Part shown: positions 34,139 to 43,500 of the stretch, piece after piece
How positions within the stretch are numbered: position 1 is the first letter of the stretch
Layout of the letters: every line of letters begins with the position of its first letter
From: Orthonyx spaldingii
Taxonomy: Eukaryota; Chordata; Aves; Passeriformes; Orthonychidae
Direction: 5' to 3'
Assembly (NCBI GenBank): GCA_013397795.1
Contig: VZTJ01005972.1
Span: forward strand, 481,240-545,239
DNA length: 64,000 nt
Program-made: the position numbers and the translations under genes
Notes under the pieces: generated by a model
What the model saw: the letters and a program-made list of their open reading frames with translations, nothing else
Database searches by the model: none
What the model was told of the DNA's origin: nothing

Positions 34139-37100
34139 GAATAAGTTTCTGACATTTTAATATCTCCTTTAATACTATTTCTGTGAAAAATTCCTGCATA
34201 CTTTTAATATATATATAAAAAAGATTGGATTGGTTATTTTACAGGCAAAGTTTCTGAGATTTTTTTGTGTATTTCTCCATCCATATCCACAAATTTTATT
34301 CTCACACAGATAGAGATTATGCATGTTTCAGCAACTATGGTTTAGGAATATTAGGGAAAAAAATGAATGTGACTAAATCCCCCAATATATTAATACATTT
34401 TATTAAACAAAATAAACCTTTTTCTTACTACAAATGGAAATTTCATTTTGAATTCAACTAAATTACACTTGTAACTGAGCTGCAAGAAAGTTGTTGATTT
34501 TAGGGATTATTTGGAGGGAATTGGGAGTGATGTGGGCTGTATTAATTAGTTTTAAGAAAATCCAAAATTAAAAAAAGAGAAGAAAGTTAAACATTTTAAA
34601 TTTCTTTGAGCACTTTTTTTGAGGTAAAGATATATTGATGTGCTATTTATATCATTTTACTAACTTACTAACAGACATCTCATGTTATATACAGAAAGAG
34701 ACTTTTCCTCTTTCCTCCTTTGCAGTCTGTTAAACTATGAGGAAATTCTTAATCCTCTTAAAGTGCTTTCAAATAAGGAATGGAACGTAAAGTAGCAGAA
34801 TGTTGTCCAGTCCAAATGCTGTTGGCAAAAATCTCCAAAGTAATCTTATAACTTCCAGTATGAAGACATCTCCATTTAGGTAATTTAGTCAATGCAGCAC
34901 CCACATTCCCTCCCCTCACAGAATAAAGAAGAAAAAAAAAAGAAAAAAAAAAAAAGGAAGAAAAAAAAGGAACAAGAAGAGGGGTTCATCCAGACCTTAC
35001 TGAAATCTTCAGTATCTTTTCATTAATCTCAGCGTGTTTGGTATCAGAGCTCTAAAGCTTCAGCACAAATTCTTAGACCTACAAGTACAGTTTGCACGCA
35101 AAAAGAAATTAAACATTATTAGGATAGTTCAGTTCAGAAAGGTAGGTTAATTGTTTTGTTTTCCTAATTCAAAAGGAGAGACAACTGCTGAGAAAGGCTT
35201 TTGCCAAACACAACACCCAGTTAACTTGCATCTCACAACACTAAGGATGTGCAGATGCAAGATATTACCTAATTTTGACAGAGCACTTTTCCTCAAGGTA
35301 TCTCAAAAGGCCTTTAAAAATGATAAAGCATCATCTGTTCAACTGCTAGAAACAGAGGCATGGAGAAGTGAAGTGACTCACAACGCACAGAAGTCCTGGA
35401 AGAAAATCAAGATTTCCTTTTCATCTAGTCAATGTCCAATCCTGTAGGCTGTACTGCTTCCTCCCGAAAACATGTGCCATTTCTTAAGAAATCAAAAGGA
35501 AAAAGTGATGGGAAGCAAATATAAGAAGTGACTAAAATAAATAAACAGGGCAGACATTGTAGGTGTTTGCAAAACAGCCACTAACAGGCTGTCTCCAAAT
35601 GTAAAGGACCAGTTCCCAGTGAGACAGACTGGAAAAATCCAACACTACAGCAAAGTGCAAGCCTCCCTATGGATAGAAAATCTTTCCTGGGGATTGTGAG
35701 TGCCCAGAACGTATGTTTAGTCTGTATCAGGGTGTTACACTAAAGGTTATACTTTAAAGGGTCTTAGTCAGACATCTTAATGTCCACTGTAACCCTCAGG
35801 CTAAGCCAGAGGGGAATACAGGCACATTTAAGAATTCAAAGGTTTAATTAATGTCCCTCACTGAAGAGTCTCCCAGAACCTATCAGCCAGAAATGGGGCA
35901 ATAGCTGGAAACCAGCTTGGTTATGTCTTTGTGCCTTTATTGATCTTTCCTAAATAGGAAATGTGCACATACTGACCTTACCTTCAGAAACAGAGTTGGG
36001 CTGATACCAATCCTGAGAAACTCAGCCTAAAGGGTGTTACCTGGTCCTTCCTAGTTTCAGCCTCAGCTTTAAGCTGCAAGTAGAACTGTGCATACAAGTG
36101 ATCTAATTATGCATGCAAATACTTCAGCTCCAGCTGACTATTTGCCTGTGTAATTCCTGCAGTAAAGAAGAGCATACTATAACCAAACATTTTGATACAC
36201 ACAATTCTAAAAGGCTGAAGCTCATCAAGAAACAATTTCTCCTCCAAAGACAATAAAACTGAGGAACAGGAGAAGAAACAGCTGCAAGATCATCCAGAGG
36301 GGGCCAGAGCCACCTGCTCTGAAAGGCCAGAGACTTTGCAATTAAAGCAAAGTCTGCTCAGAAGGACAGAAAAGTTTCTTCTTGAGTCTCAGTAGCTAAA
36401 CATTGGTACACACCAAGGATCACAAGAGCTTTGACCCTTCCAGAACTCTGCATATTTTATCTATGTACGTGCCAGACCCTTTGTAATCCTCTGAAAGTCT
36501 TGGCTTTAATAACAGACTAGCAAATTATTGCCATGAATTTCAGGGCAAAGTATGGAAATACACTTTCTTCAACATATCTAAGTCCACCTTTGGTGGGTAT
36601 TCCCTTAATCTCATATTAAAGAGGAAAGTTGAGTGGATAGGCAGGCAAAGACCTGAATTGTCTCTATTTACATTTTTGCAGAATGTTCAGAAGAAATACA
36701 GCCTTGATCCTAATTCAGGTTTCTATATTTTAATTATCACTTTGTCGCCCTGATTCATGCCCAAAAGATATCTATTCAATTTAGAGAAGAAGTGCATAGA
36801 GATATATATACGTTGCAGAGACCCGGTTTCAGCTCAATTTCCTTCAGATTGCTTCAATAAACATCGCAAAGATTAAATTCTTTTAATCACTCCCCAGACT
36901 GATTTCTAAAGAAGTTCAGGGACAAGGACTGCTCTATATTTTTCATCTTTATAAAAGGGCAAATAATAATAAAATAACAATCAATAAAATGCTTCTTTGT
37001 CACAGTTGTTTCACTGTGTATCAAATCTGGTTTTTTCACCTTGCACACAGCAGGTATCAGTAATTCAGGTCTGAGTGAAAGCACTTCTGTAAAAGTTTAT

Positions 37101-37284
37101 GCAGCTTATACCATTAGCAATAGATCACTTTTTAGGCATCATTAGAATCTCTCTTGCTCTTTCATGATCTCGTTGTTATCTTCATTTCAATAAAAAAGAT
37201 TTATTTTTGCAAATGCTGCATACCTTAGGCAACCCAAATGACACAACGCATGAAGGAGAACATAATTCAGGTGTAAATACCTCG
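34139..37284. other. Unique non-coding DNA, 3.1 kb
   Basis: No gene is recognised. A purine-rich, A-dominated tract lies at 34926-34980. The remainder is AT-rich single-copy-looking DNA with no open frame above 98 codons. Confidence 0.5.
34926..34980. repeat. A-rich low-complexity tract
   Basis: Runs of A interrupted by single G residues over about 55 bp. Simple purine tract. Confidence 0.85.
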
Positions 37285-37289
37285 CCAGG
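37285..37289. repeat. Left target-site duplication CCAGG
   Basis: Five-base direct repeat immediately before the TG-equivalent terminus at 37290, matched at 38900-38904. Confidence 0.65.
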
Positions 37290-37410
37290 TGTCGCGGGTT
37301 TGTGTAAATCACAGGGGAATATTATTTAAGTCACTCATGAGTAAGAATAAGGGTAGTGGGAGAAATAAGTTACGGCAGAAACTAGGTTTGGCTTAAAACT
37401 ATAAGGTAAC

Positions 37411-37416
37411 TTTATT
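37411..37416 (-). terminator. LTR polyadenylation signal AATAAA
   Basis: AATAAA on the minus strand (TTTATT on plus), about 120 bp from the element's 3' terminus, as expected for the R/U5 junction of an LTR. Confidence 0.6.
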
Positions 37417-37551
37417 CACAGGATCTAAGGGGAACAACAACAGTAGAAATAAAACTTTTAAAAGAAAACACTCTTATCTTTCCTCCCACCTTCCCATCTT
37501 TCCCACCAAACATGCAGGGGGTGCAGAGGCATGGGAGGTACTCTTTTTCTG

Positions 37552-37558
37552 TTATATA
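37552..37558 (-). promoter_or_regulatory. TATA box of the long LTR
   Basis: TATATAA on the minus strand, about 140 bp upstream of the AATAAA signal at 37411-37416, the usual spacing of an LTR R region. It is the conventional transcription start region of this element. Confidence 0.55.
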
Positions 37559-38224
37559 CTGTGGGTTCCCTTTTACAAGGAACAGTTTTACAAAACTCCT
37601 TTCAGTGTGGTTTTAACTTCCATGAGGTAGCATCCCCACACAAATCTGCTACCATGTGTCTTTCCCACTAGTAAAAAGCTATTTTCCCCAAAATTGTTTT
37701 TCTGTGGGTCACTAAGTTCCGGGGTGTACCTTTTAAGGATACATTAGCTTAAATTGGAAGCAGTTCTCCTTTTTTTTATTACTAGAAATGAGAGTTCCCT
37801 CTCTCTCCTTTACTGAAGTCTTGTATTAAGCCACAGTTTTTTAGCATTTACTTGCCCCACAGTGAGCAACTTCTCTCACAGGCTCCAAAGTAATTCTCGT
37901 ATCCCCCCACTCCCTTAATGAATTAAAAGGTTTAGTTTCTACGACTGCTTAGAGAAAGAAAAACCCAGTTCCAACTGCATGAAAGCCCCTCCTCCCTCTG
38001 TAGTGACCCTGATGTCCACCATCTTGTCTTCTCCACGTGCTTTTCCAAACATGTCTATTCTCTGCCTAAAGGGGAAAAACCACAAACCAAATAAAAACAA
38101 GAACCAATATCCCCCTACCACTATTACGTTCTACCAGTCCAAAGCTTCTGTGAAGTTTTGTAGTGATGGAAAGAGTTAATTAAGTCCTAATTTGTTCTGA
38201 GAAAAGGCCGTTACAACCCCACCA

Positions 38225-38650
38225 TCCATTGTAAAAGCTCCGAAGTGCTTCCCGCTCAGCAGCTCCGCTGCCTCCAAGCTTTTCTCGCCGTTGCTTTGCA
38301 GGTTGCAGCTGTTTCTAGAGTCCATCAGCTCGCAGCTGGTCCTGTCTGGGGCATAGGTCCGAGCTCCTTCATCGACAGACAGTCCATTTCGGTTGCATAC
38401 AGTCGGAGCAGGCATGGGGGAGGAGGGCATAGTTGAGCACAGAGCGAGCCAGCGGCCCGAGCCCGCCGGCCCGGGAGAAATGGGGCTGCCCGCCTGTGTG
38501 TGCCAGCAGCCCGGGGGTCTGCCGGTCCTGGTCCTGGGCAGTGCCGGCCTCGGGCCGCTGATGGGCCAGTGCAGTCCCGAGCCACATGGTTCTGCTTCGC
38601 TGCCACATGCCTGGCCCGCAGCCCGGGGAGTCGGCTGACCCCCACCCAAA
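38225..38650 (-). other. CpG-rich block inside the long LTR
   Basis: This 0.4-kb stretch holds roughly 25-30 CpG dinucleotides and is far more GC-rich than anything else in the window. All three minus-strand frames are partly open. The longest (38176-38649, 157 codons) begins at a non-ATG codon; its first ATG, near 38430, leaves about 84 codons. Pro/Gly/Arg-rich upstream sequence is what GC-rich DNA gives by chance. The C-terminal half (around residues 80-140) is more mixed and protein-like. Candidate explanations are the regulatory U3 of the LTR or a captured piece of host DNA. I do not call it a gene. Confidence 0.5.
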
Positions 38651-38695
38651 GGTGGAGGGAGTGGGGGAAAAGAGCTGACTCCGCCTCTTCATGCT

Positions 38696-38748
38696 TAAAT
38701 ATATTGCTTTATGTTAATATAGCAGAGGCGTTACCTTTCGGTAATTGG
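38696..38748 (-). promoter_or_regulatory. Candidate upstream promoter (CCAAT plus TATA-like)
   Basis: On the minus strand a CCAAT box (38748-38744) is followed about 40 bp later by TATTTAAG (38703-38696), directly ahead of the CpG-rich block. The spacing suits a polymerase II promoter. A genuine ATG at 38692-38690 lies too close to the TATA-like motif to be the start codon of its own transcript. Confidence 0.4.
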
Positions 38749-38899
38749 CCTCTGGGAGCATGTCGCCTCCCCGAAACCCGAGAGGACCCAATCTCCATCA
38801 AGCATGCCCGCAGAAGGGCCAGCGCTCAGGGGTCTGCCCCCTTTCTTCCCTGCCCACCAAAAAAGAGACAAAGAAACCAACGTGGCTACCCCCATGACA

Positions 38900-38904
38900 C
38901 CAGG
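38900..38904. repeat. Right target-site duplication CCAGG
   Basis: Five-base direct repeat immediately after the CA terminus at 38899. Together with the left copy it fixes the element boundaries. Confidence 0.65.
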
Positions 38905-39415
38905 ATTTGCAAAGAGATCTTGTATATAAACCAAAAGGAAAAATGAACACTTTCAAAAACTTTACAGTATTTTAGGAGATGACTTCCCATTTTGTGGAAC
39001 TAGACATTTGATGATGTGCAAAGCTCAGCTTTCTTCCCCTGGACATCTGGAGAAATGTTCAAAACCTGGAATTTGACTAGTGTAGCTATTGTACACAGCT
39101 TTACTCAAGGAGAGGTTACATATATGGATTTTAAGTTAACGTGATCAGCATCATGCAGGCTGATCCTAATCACACAGAGCATTTATATCAGGGCCAAGAG
39201 TCACCTATAGAGTTCATGATAGAATTACGTCCTTGACTACAGTGACTGCACAGAAGGAAATAGAAGCAGACTTCCCTTGATGCCAATACTGTGCCAGAAG
39301 CAGGTCACAGATGCTAGTCTCAGACTATGTCACTCTGCTCTGGGTTCAGAGCTCATTTTTCAAGGATGGGCATTTATGTGTCTTGCAAAGATCTGACTGA
39401 AGATAAGGCTTTTCT

Positions 39416-39525
39416 GTTGTTCAAGACCAAGTTGGACAGGACTTGGAGCAACCAGGTCTAGCAGAAGGTGTCCCACCGCAGTGATCTTCAAGGCCCCTTC
39501 CAGCTCATACTATTCCATGATTCCT
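39416..39525 (+). mobile_element. CR1 LINE 3' fragment, short
   Basis: Plus-strand CR1 tail: 'gttcaagaccaagttggaca', 'ggagcaaccaggtctagcag', 'aaggtgtcccaccgcagt' and 'ccccttccagctcatactat', ending in 'ccatgattcc'. A piece of the consensus between 'gtgtccc' and 'gatcttcaagg' is missing. Confidence 0.9.
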
Positions 39526-39749
39526 TGGATTTCCTTCTAGAGAAAACAATACAAGCAGATTTCTTGGATATTGATGTCAAAGGTCACCAAGACAGGAATA
39601 GATCACAATTTTGCATCTGTGGACTGCAGAGAGACAGGCTGTCAGCTCTTTACCTCAAGAGAATGAATTAAAATGCTTGTGGTGCTGGCTGAGAGGGCAG
39701 GGAGCAATCAGTGACACCTTGCTGAAACTGCAGGGAAGGACATCGAAAG

Positions 39750-40232
39750 CCATAAAGATCCTGTGAGTTCTGGAGCACCTCTGCTATGGAGACAGGCTGA
39801 GAGAGTCATCACAATTCAGCCTGGGGGATAGAATGCTCTGGGGAGACCTTCTTGAGCCCACCTTTCTCTAAAGGGGGCTTATAATAAAGAGGGAGAGGGT
39901 TTTTTACATGGGCAGATCATGATGGGACAAGGGACAACACTTTTAAACTGAAAGAACACAAGTTTAGATTAGATATTGTGAAAAAATTCTTTAAGGGTAG
40001 TGAGGCCCTGCCACAGGTTGCCCAGAGAAGATGTGGATGCCATATCCCTGGAAGTGTCCAAGAGCAGCTTGGATGGACTGTAAGCAATCTGTTGTAGTGA
40101 GTGGCATCCTTGTCCAAGGCAAGAGAGTTGGAGCAATATGACCTTTTGTGTCCCTTCCAATCCATTCTATGATTCTATTATTTTATGACTCTATGACTCT
40201 ATGATTCTATGACTCTGATTCCATGATTCTAG
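39750..40232 (+). mobile_element. CR1 LINE 3' fragment with octamer tail
   Basis: Plus-strand CR1: 'ctggagcacctctgctatgg', 'gacaggctgagagagtca', 'aattcagcctgggggatag', 'attagatattgtgaaaaaat', 'ccctgccacaggttgccc', 'tatccctggaagtgtccaa' and 'gtcccttccaatccattct'. It ends in about eight diverged copies of the octamer ATTCTATG/ACTCTATG (40164-40232). The octamer array is the CR1-specific 3' terminus, used instead of poly(A). The 5' border is uncertain by about 50 bp. It is a separate insertion from the short copy 220 bp upstream. Confidence 0.94.
40164..40232 (+). repeat. CR1 terminal octamer array
   Basis: Tandem 8-bp units of the type ATTCTATG and ACTCTATG, partly degraded. CR1 ends normally carry two to four; this copy has about eight, suggesting slippage after insertion. 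Confidence 0.85.
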
Positions 40233-43210
40233 TAACTGATGACCTAGAGGGAGAAGAGGAACTGAAACACGAGTGAGTTCATGCACTAGTTCTCTCTATG
40301 TCTCATCTTACACAACCACCTGATTTTCTAATGTGCTCTTGGAAAGGAGAATGTATGGAAAAGAAAAAACATCCCCTAAAAGGAGCCCATTGCTTAGGAG
40401 ATAGATTTGTGCCTGAAACTGTAAGTAGAATGGGTGCATCCATTACAAACTGCATCTTACCAGAGGATCAGACAGTACTATTGGGATCCCCCTCTTAGGA
40501 AATGTTGGGGATTATCATCTATGTAAACATGCAGACACCATACAAAGTGCTAATTGTTGAAGAACTGTGAGAAAAAAAAAAAAAAAAGATCCATTTAGAG
40601 CAAGTGTATGACGACATTGTCTCAAATTCATCAACTTCAGAAGGTTTAAGGGTTTTTTTTAACTGTTCTTTTCCAGATTTGCTGAAACTTTAGCAGAATT
40701 GCTGATAGTAATCCTGATCTTAGTTGAAATCTGGGGAAAAAAAATTGCTAGCAAGTCTAATACTCTGCAGAGGCCCTGTTTTCTCCTGCAGGTGATAGCT
40801 CATATGCAATATCTTGATAACTGTAAAAGTGATACATTACCTTGGGGAACAGAATAGTCTATATTGATAGTAGAGATTTGAACAGAAGAATTTTGAACAT
40901 ATATTTTGTTTCTATTTTTGTAGTGTATATGTGCAATAATGATCAAATTCCGCAATGACCCTGACACTTTACAGCTTCCACATAAAAAACATGTATCACT
41001 CCAAATGTCTCAGAGATCATATTTTTAAACAACTTTATTTTTTTAAAAGATGTTAAAACCAATATTATCTGCTTGCAAAATGGAAAACTGAGGCATAGTT
41101 AGTTCTTAATCCACAAGCTTAAGACACCAAGATTTTTTGACAGAGATGGGAACAGGATAGTTTTCCCAAGTTTAGGCCTAATACATTCAAGACTGTCTTC
41201 CTTTGTTTTCTCTATGTCTTCATTTCTAAGCTTATTATTAAAAATAAATGCTGGGGTCTTGGTCTGTTTTCCATATTATTTGACATAAGTAGTACTTCAG
41301 TAAATTTTGTCTAAGACCACCTACAGTGCAGAGGTTTGTGTTTGCCATTCCTTTCAATCAAGTTGCTGGTATGCTTCAGGAGAATGCAAAACTGCTTAGA
41401 CGCTAATTGGTGCACTTGTCTTTAAAGGAATTTTTACTTTTTGTTTTATCTTTGTTTTGTTTCTCATGTTTTGCATGTTTTCTGTCTGGCTTGCTGCCTT
41501 TTGGATTGTTCTTTGCTTCCTGTGGAAACTTCATGTAGTTTGTTTAGGTCCCTTTCTTTTCTTGCTTGTAATGGAAGGGTGTCTGAATAGTCCAGAGAGG
41601 CTTTTGCAGGTCTCAATTTTATGTCACATATGAAATTAAAACTGCATCTCACCAAAATAATTAAGTATTAACTAGTCACTCCTTCATTTCTAAGTAGTGA
41701 TAAACCCAGATATACACATTTTTTAGACTTGACAGCCTTTAGGAAGCATTTCATAAAAGAGGAAAAAGTGACATTACAATTCCTCCTGTCTAAATATGCA
41801 TTATGAACAGAATCTACCATTTCCCCTGTGCACACAGGATGGATAAGAAATCAGTGTTTAGATTTATTAAAGGGGAATAAGCTAAAAAGCCCATAATCTA
41901 TGGCTGAGATTACACAGGGCTTTATATAGGTCAAGAAAGAAATGTTCAATTCCCTGTGCCAAAGACAAACAGAAAATAAGTATAGATTTGCATTAGTCTA
42001 TGTTACAAAAAATATTTCTCAAAAACCACTTGGGAATCTTATGCTTAATCATAGATATATAAATGTGGAGAAAGTGGCACAGTTAGTTGTATGTATTCTG
42101 GCAATACTGGCACGCTGGGGCCAAAATATCTGATTCTTACTGCAACACGTGTTGAAGGCAAGAGATATGTGGCTGCCTCATGAAGAAAATGCCTTTTATT
42201 TTTGGAAAGAATGTGCCATATCTCTGAGTTACAAAGAATTAATACTAGAGAAGAGTTTATACATGTACATTTTAGACAAAATTATTTTCTGTGGCTTAAA
42301 GCAGGTAAGATAATAGTCTGTCTTGAAAGCACCCATACAATTTTAATCCACAAAAGGAAAATAAACAGACTTAAATATGCAATATTTTCCCTAACTTGAC
42401 ACTCAGGACAAGCCACAGTTCCTATTCTGGCTCCTGGTTGAGGAACAGCCTATGCTACTCCACATCCATAACTATGGCATGAATTCCATTTCAGTGTGAT
42501 GCCATTTTATTAGGCCATGAAATCTGTGGTGAGTGTTTCAGTCATGTGGAAATGTCAAAGACTACTATACCAAAGAAAAAGAGTAGCTAGTATTTGCAAA
42601 ATGTGATACATTCCTGGGTGGTTAGAGTGAGATTTCAGAACTGTTTTTAAGGGAGTAGAAAAAAAGGAAAAAAAAATGGCTGGCTATCTTTCTGCTGGAT
42701 TTTTGATTTGAGGAAACTAATTTTATTCTTCTGTGAAGTATTAATGTGAAGCATTGCCATATACGAGTCCTTTCAAACATTCAACTGAAGAGTTTCCTGT
42801 GGAAGCAAAAGCCACTCTGGACCTAGTCCTAGTCCTAGAAAGCAGCTGCTTTCTTTCCCTGTGGAAAATACAGTATAGTGGCTTGGTGTAGTTCAGAGGG
42901 TCTGAAGAATTTCTCTTGAAGACACTTCTTTATGAAAAGTTTCCTTTATTCAATAAAACAGTTTTCATGACAACAGAGTCACCTCCAATCCCTTCACTAG
43001 CCCACTTCTGGGATTACAACACTTAAAAGGAAAATAGACTGAAGAAAGAGTGGCTTATGCTGCATCCCTGTGTGATTTGAGTCTCAGGACAAAATAAATT
43101 CTTCACAGTTTTTGCTTTTTCAGTGCTTTACCTCAAAACTCCTGCGTGCATCAAAACTTTGCAAAATAGAATAGGTGCTTCTCCAGGACTTTCAGCAAAC
43201 TGAAGAGCTG
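40233..43210. other. Unique non-coding DNA, 3 kb
   Basis: No gene or interspersed repeat. A16 at 40572-40587. CCTAGT repeated about three times near 42826. Open frames are at most about 65 codons. Confidence 0.5.
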
Positions 43211-43500
43211 CCCACCCCCCCCACCCCCCCCATCACAGAAAGTATGTACAAGCAAATCAAACATCAAACATCAAACATCAAACATCAAACATCAAAAGAG
43301 AAAGAGAAAGAGAAAGAGAAAGAGAAAGAGAAAGAGAAAGAGAAAGAGAAAGAGAAAGAGAAAGAGAAAGAGAAAGAGAAAGAGAAAGAAAAGAAAGAAA
43401 AAAGAAAAGAAAAAGAAAAAGAAAAAGAAAAAGAAAAAGGAAAAAGAAAAAGAAAAAGAAAAAGAAAAAGAAAAAGAAAAAGAAAAAGAAAAAGAAAAAA
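43211..43500. repeat. Compound microsatellite (C-run, AAACATC, GAGAAA, AAAAAG)
   Basis: Four low-complexity tracts adjoin. C-rich CCCCCCCCA units occupy 43211-43231. About five AAACATC heptamers follow at 43257-43297. About 15 GAGAAA hexamers occupy 43298-43389. Then come about 18 AAAAAG hexamers to 43500, with one AAAAGG variant near 43440. The purine half runs over 200 bp without a pyrimidine on the plus strand. Translations of this tract give Lys-Glu or Phe-Ser repeats and are artefacts. Confidence 0.97.

Larger units (their letters stand above)
37290..38899 (-). mobile_element. Long LTR-like element (ERVL-like), 1.61 kb
   Basis: On the minus strand the element starts TGTCATGGGGGTAGCC (38899) and ends CCCGCGACA (37290), giving TGTC...GACA termini. 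It is flanked by 5-bp direct repeats CCAGG at 37285-37289 and 38900-38904; five bases is typical of class III (ERVL) integration. Toward its 3' end lie TATATAA (37552-37558) and AATAAA (37411-37416), an ordinary LTR promoter and terminator about 140 bp apart. A second promoter-like pair, CCAAT (38744-38748) and TATTTAA (38696-38703), sits near the 5' end, in front of a CpG-rich block. I see no second LTR copy, primer-binding site, or gag/pol frame. It is therefore either an unusually long solo LTR or a non-autonomous element. Its first bases resemble those of the 33616-34132 LTR; the rest does not. Confidence 0.7.

Noticed and set aside
36820..36870. LTR fragment suggested by 'ttcaataaacatcgcaaag'
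   Set aside because: Only an AATAAA and a short U5-like phrase; no termini or duplication were visible.
38176..38649. 157-codon minus-strand open frame as a protein
   Set aside because: The first codon is not ATG, other frames are open too because of high GC, and it lies inside an LTR-like element. Kept only as a finding.
43257..43297. CRISPR-like direct repeats
   Set aside because: Heptamer units abut with no spacers, and the window is clearly avian; a simple microsatellite.
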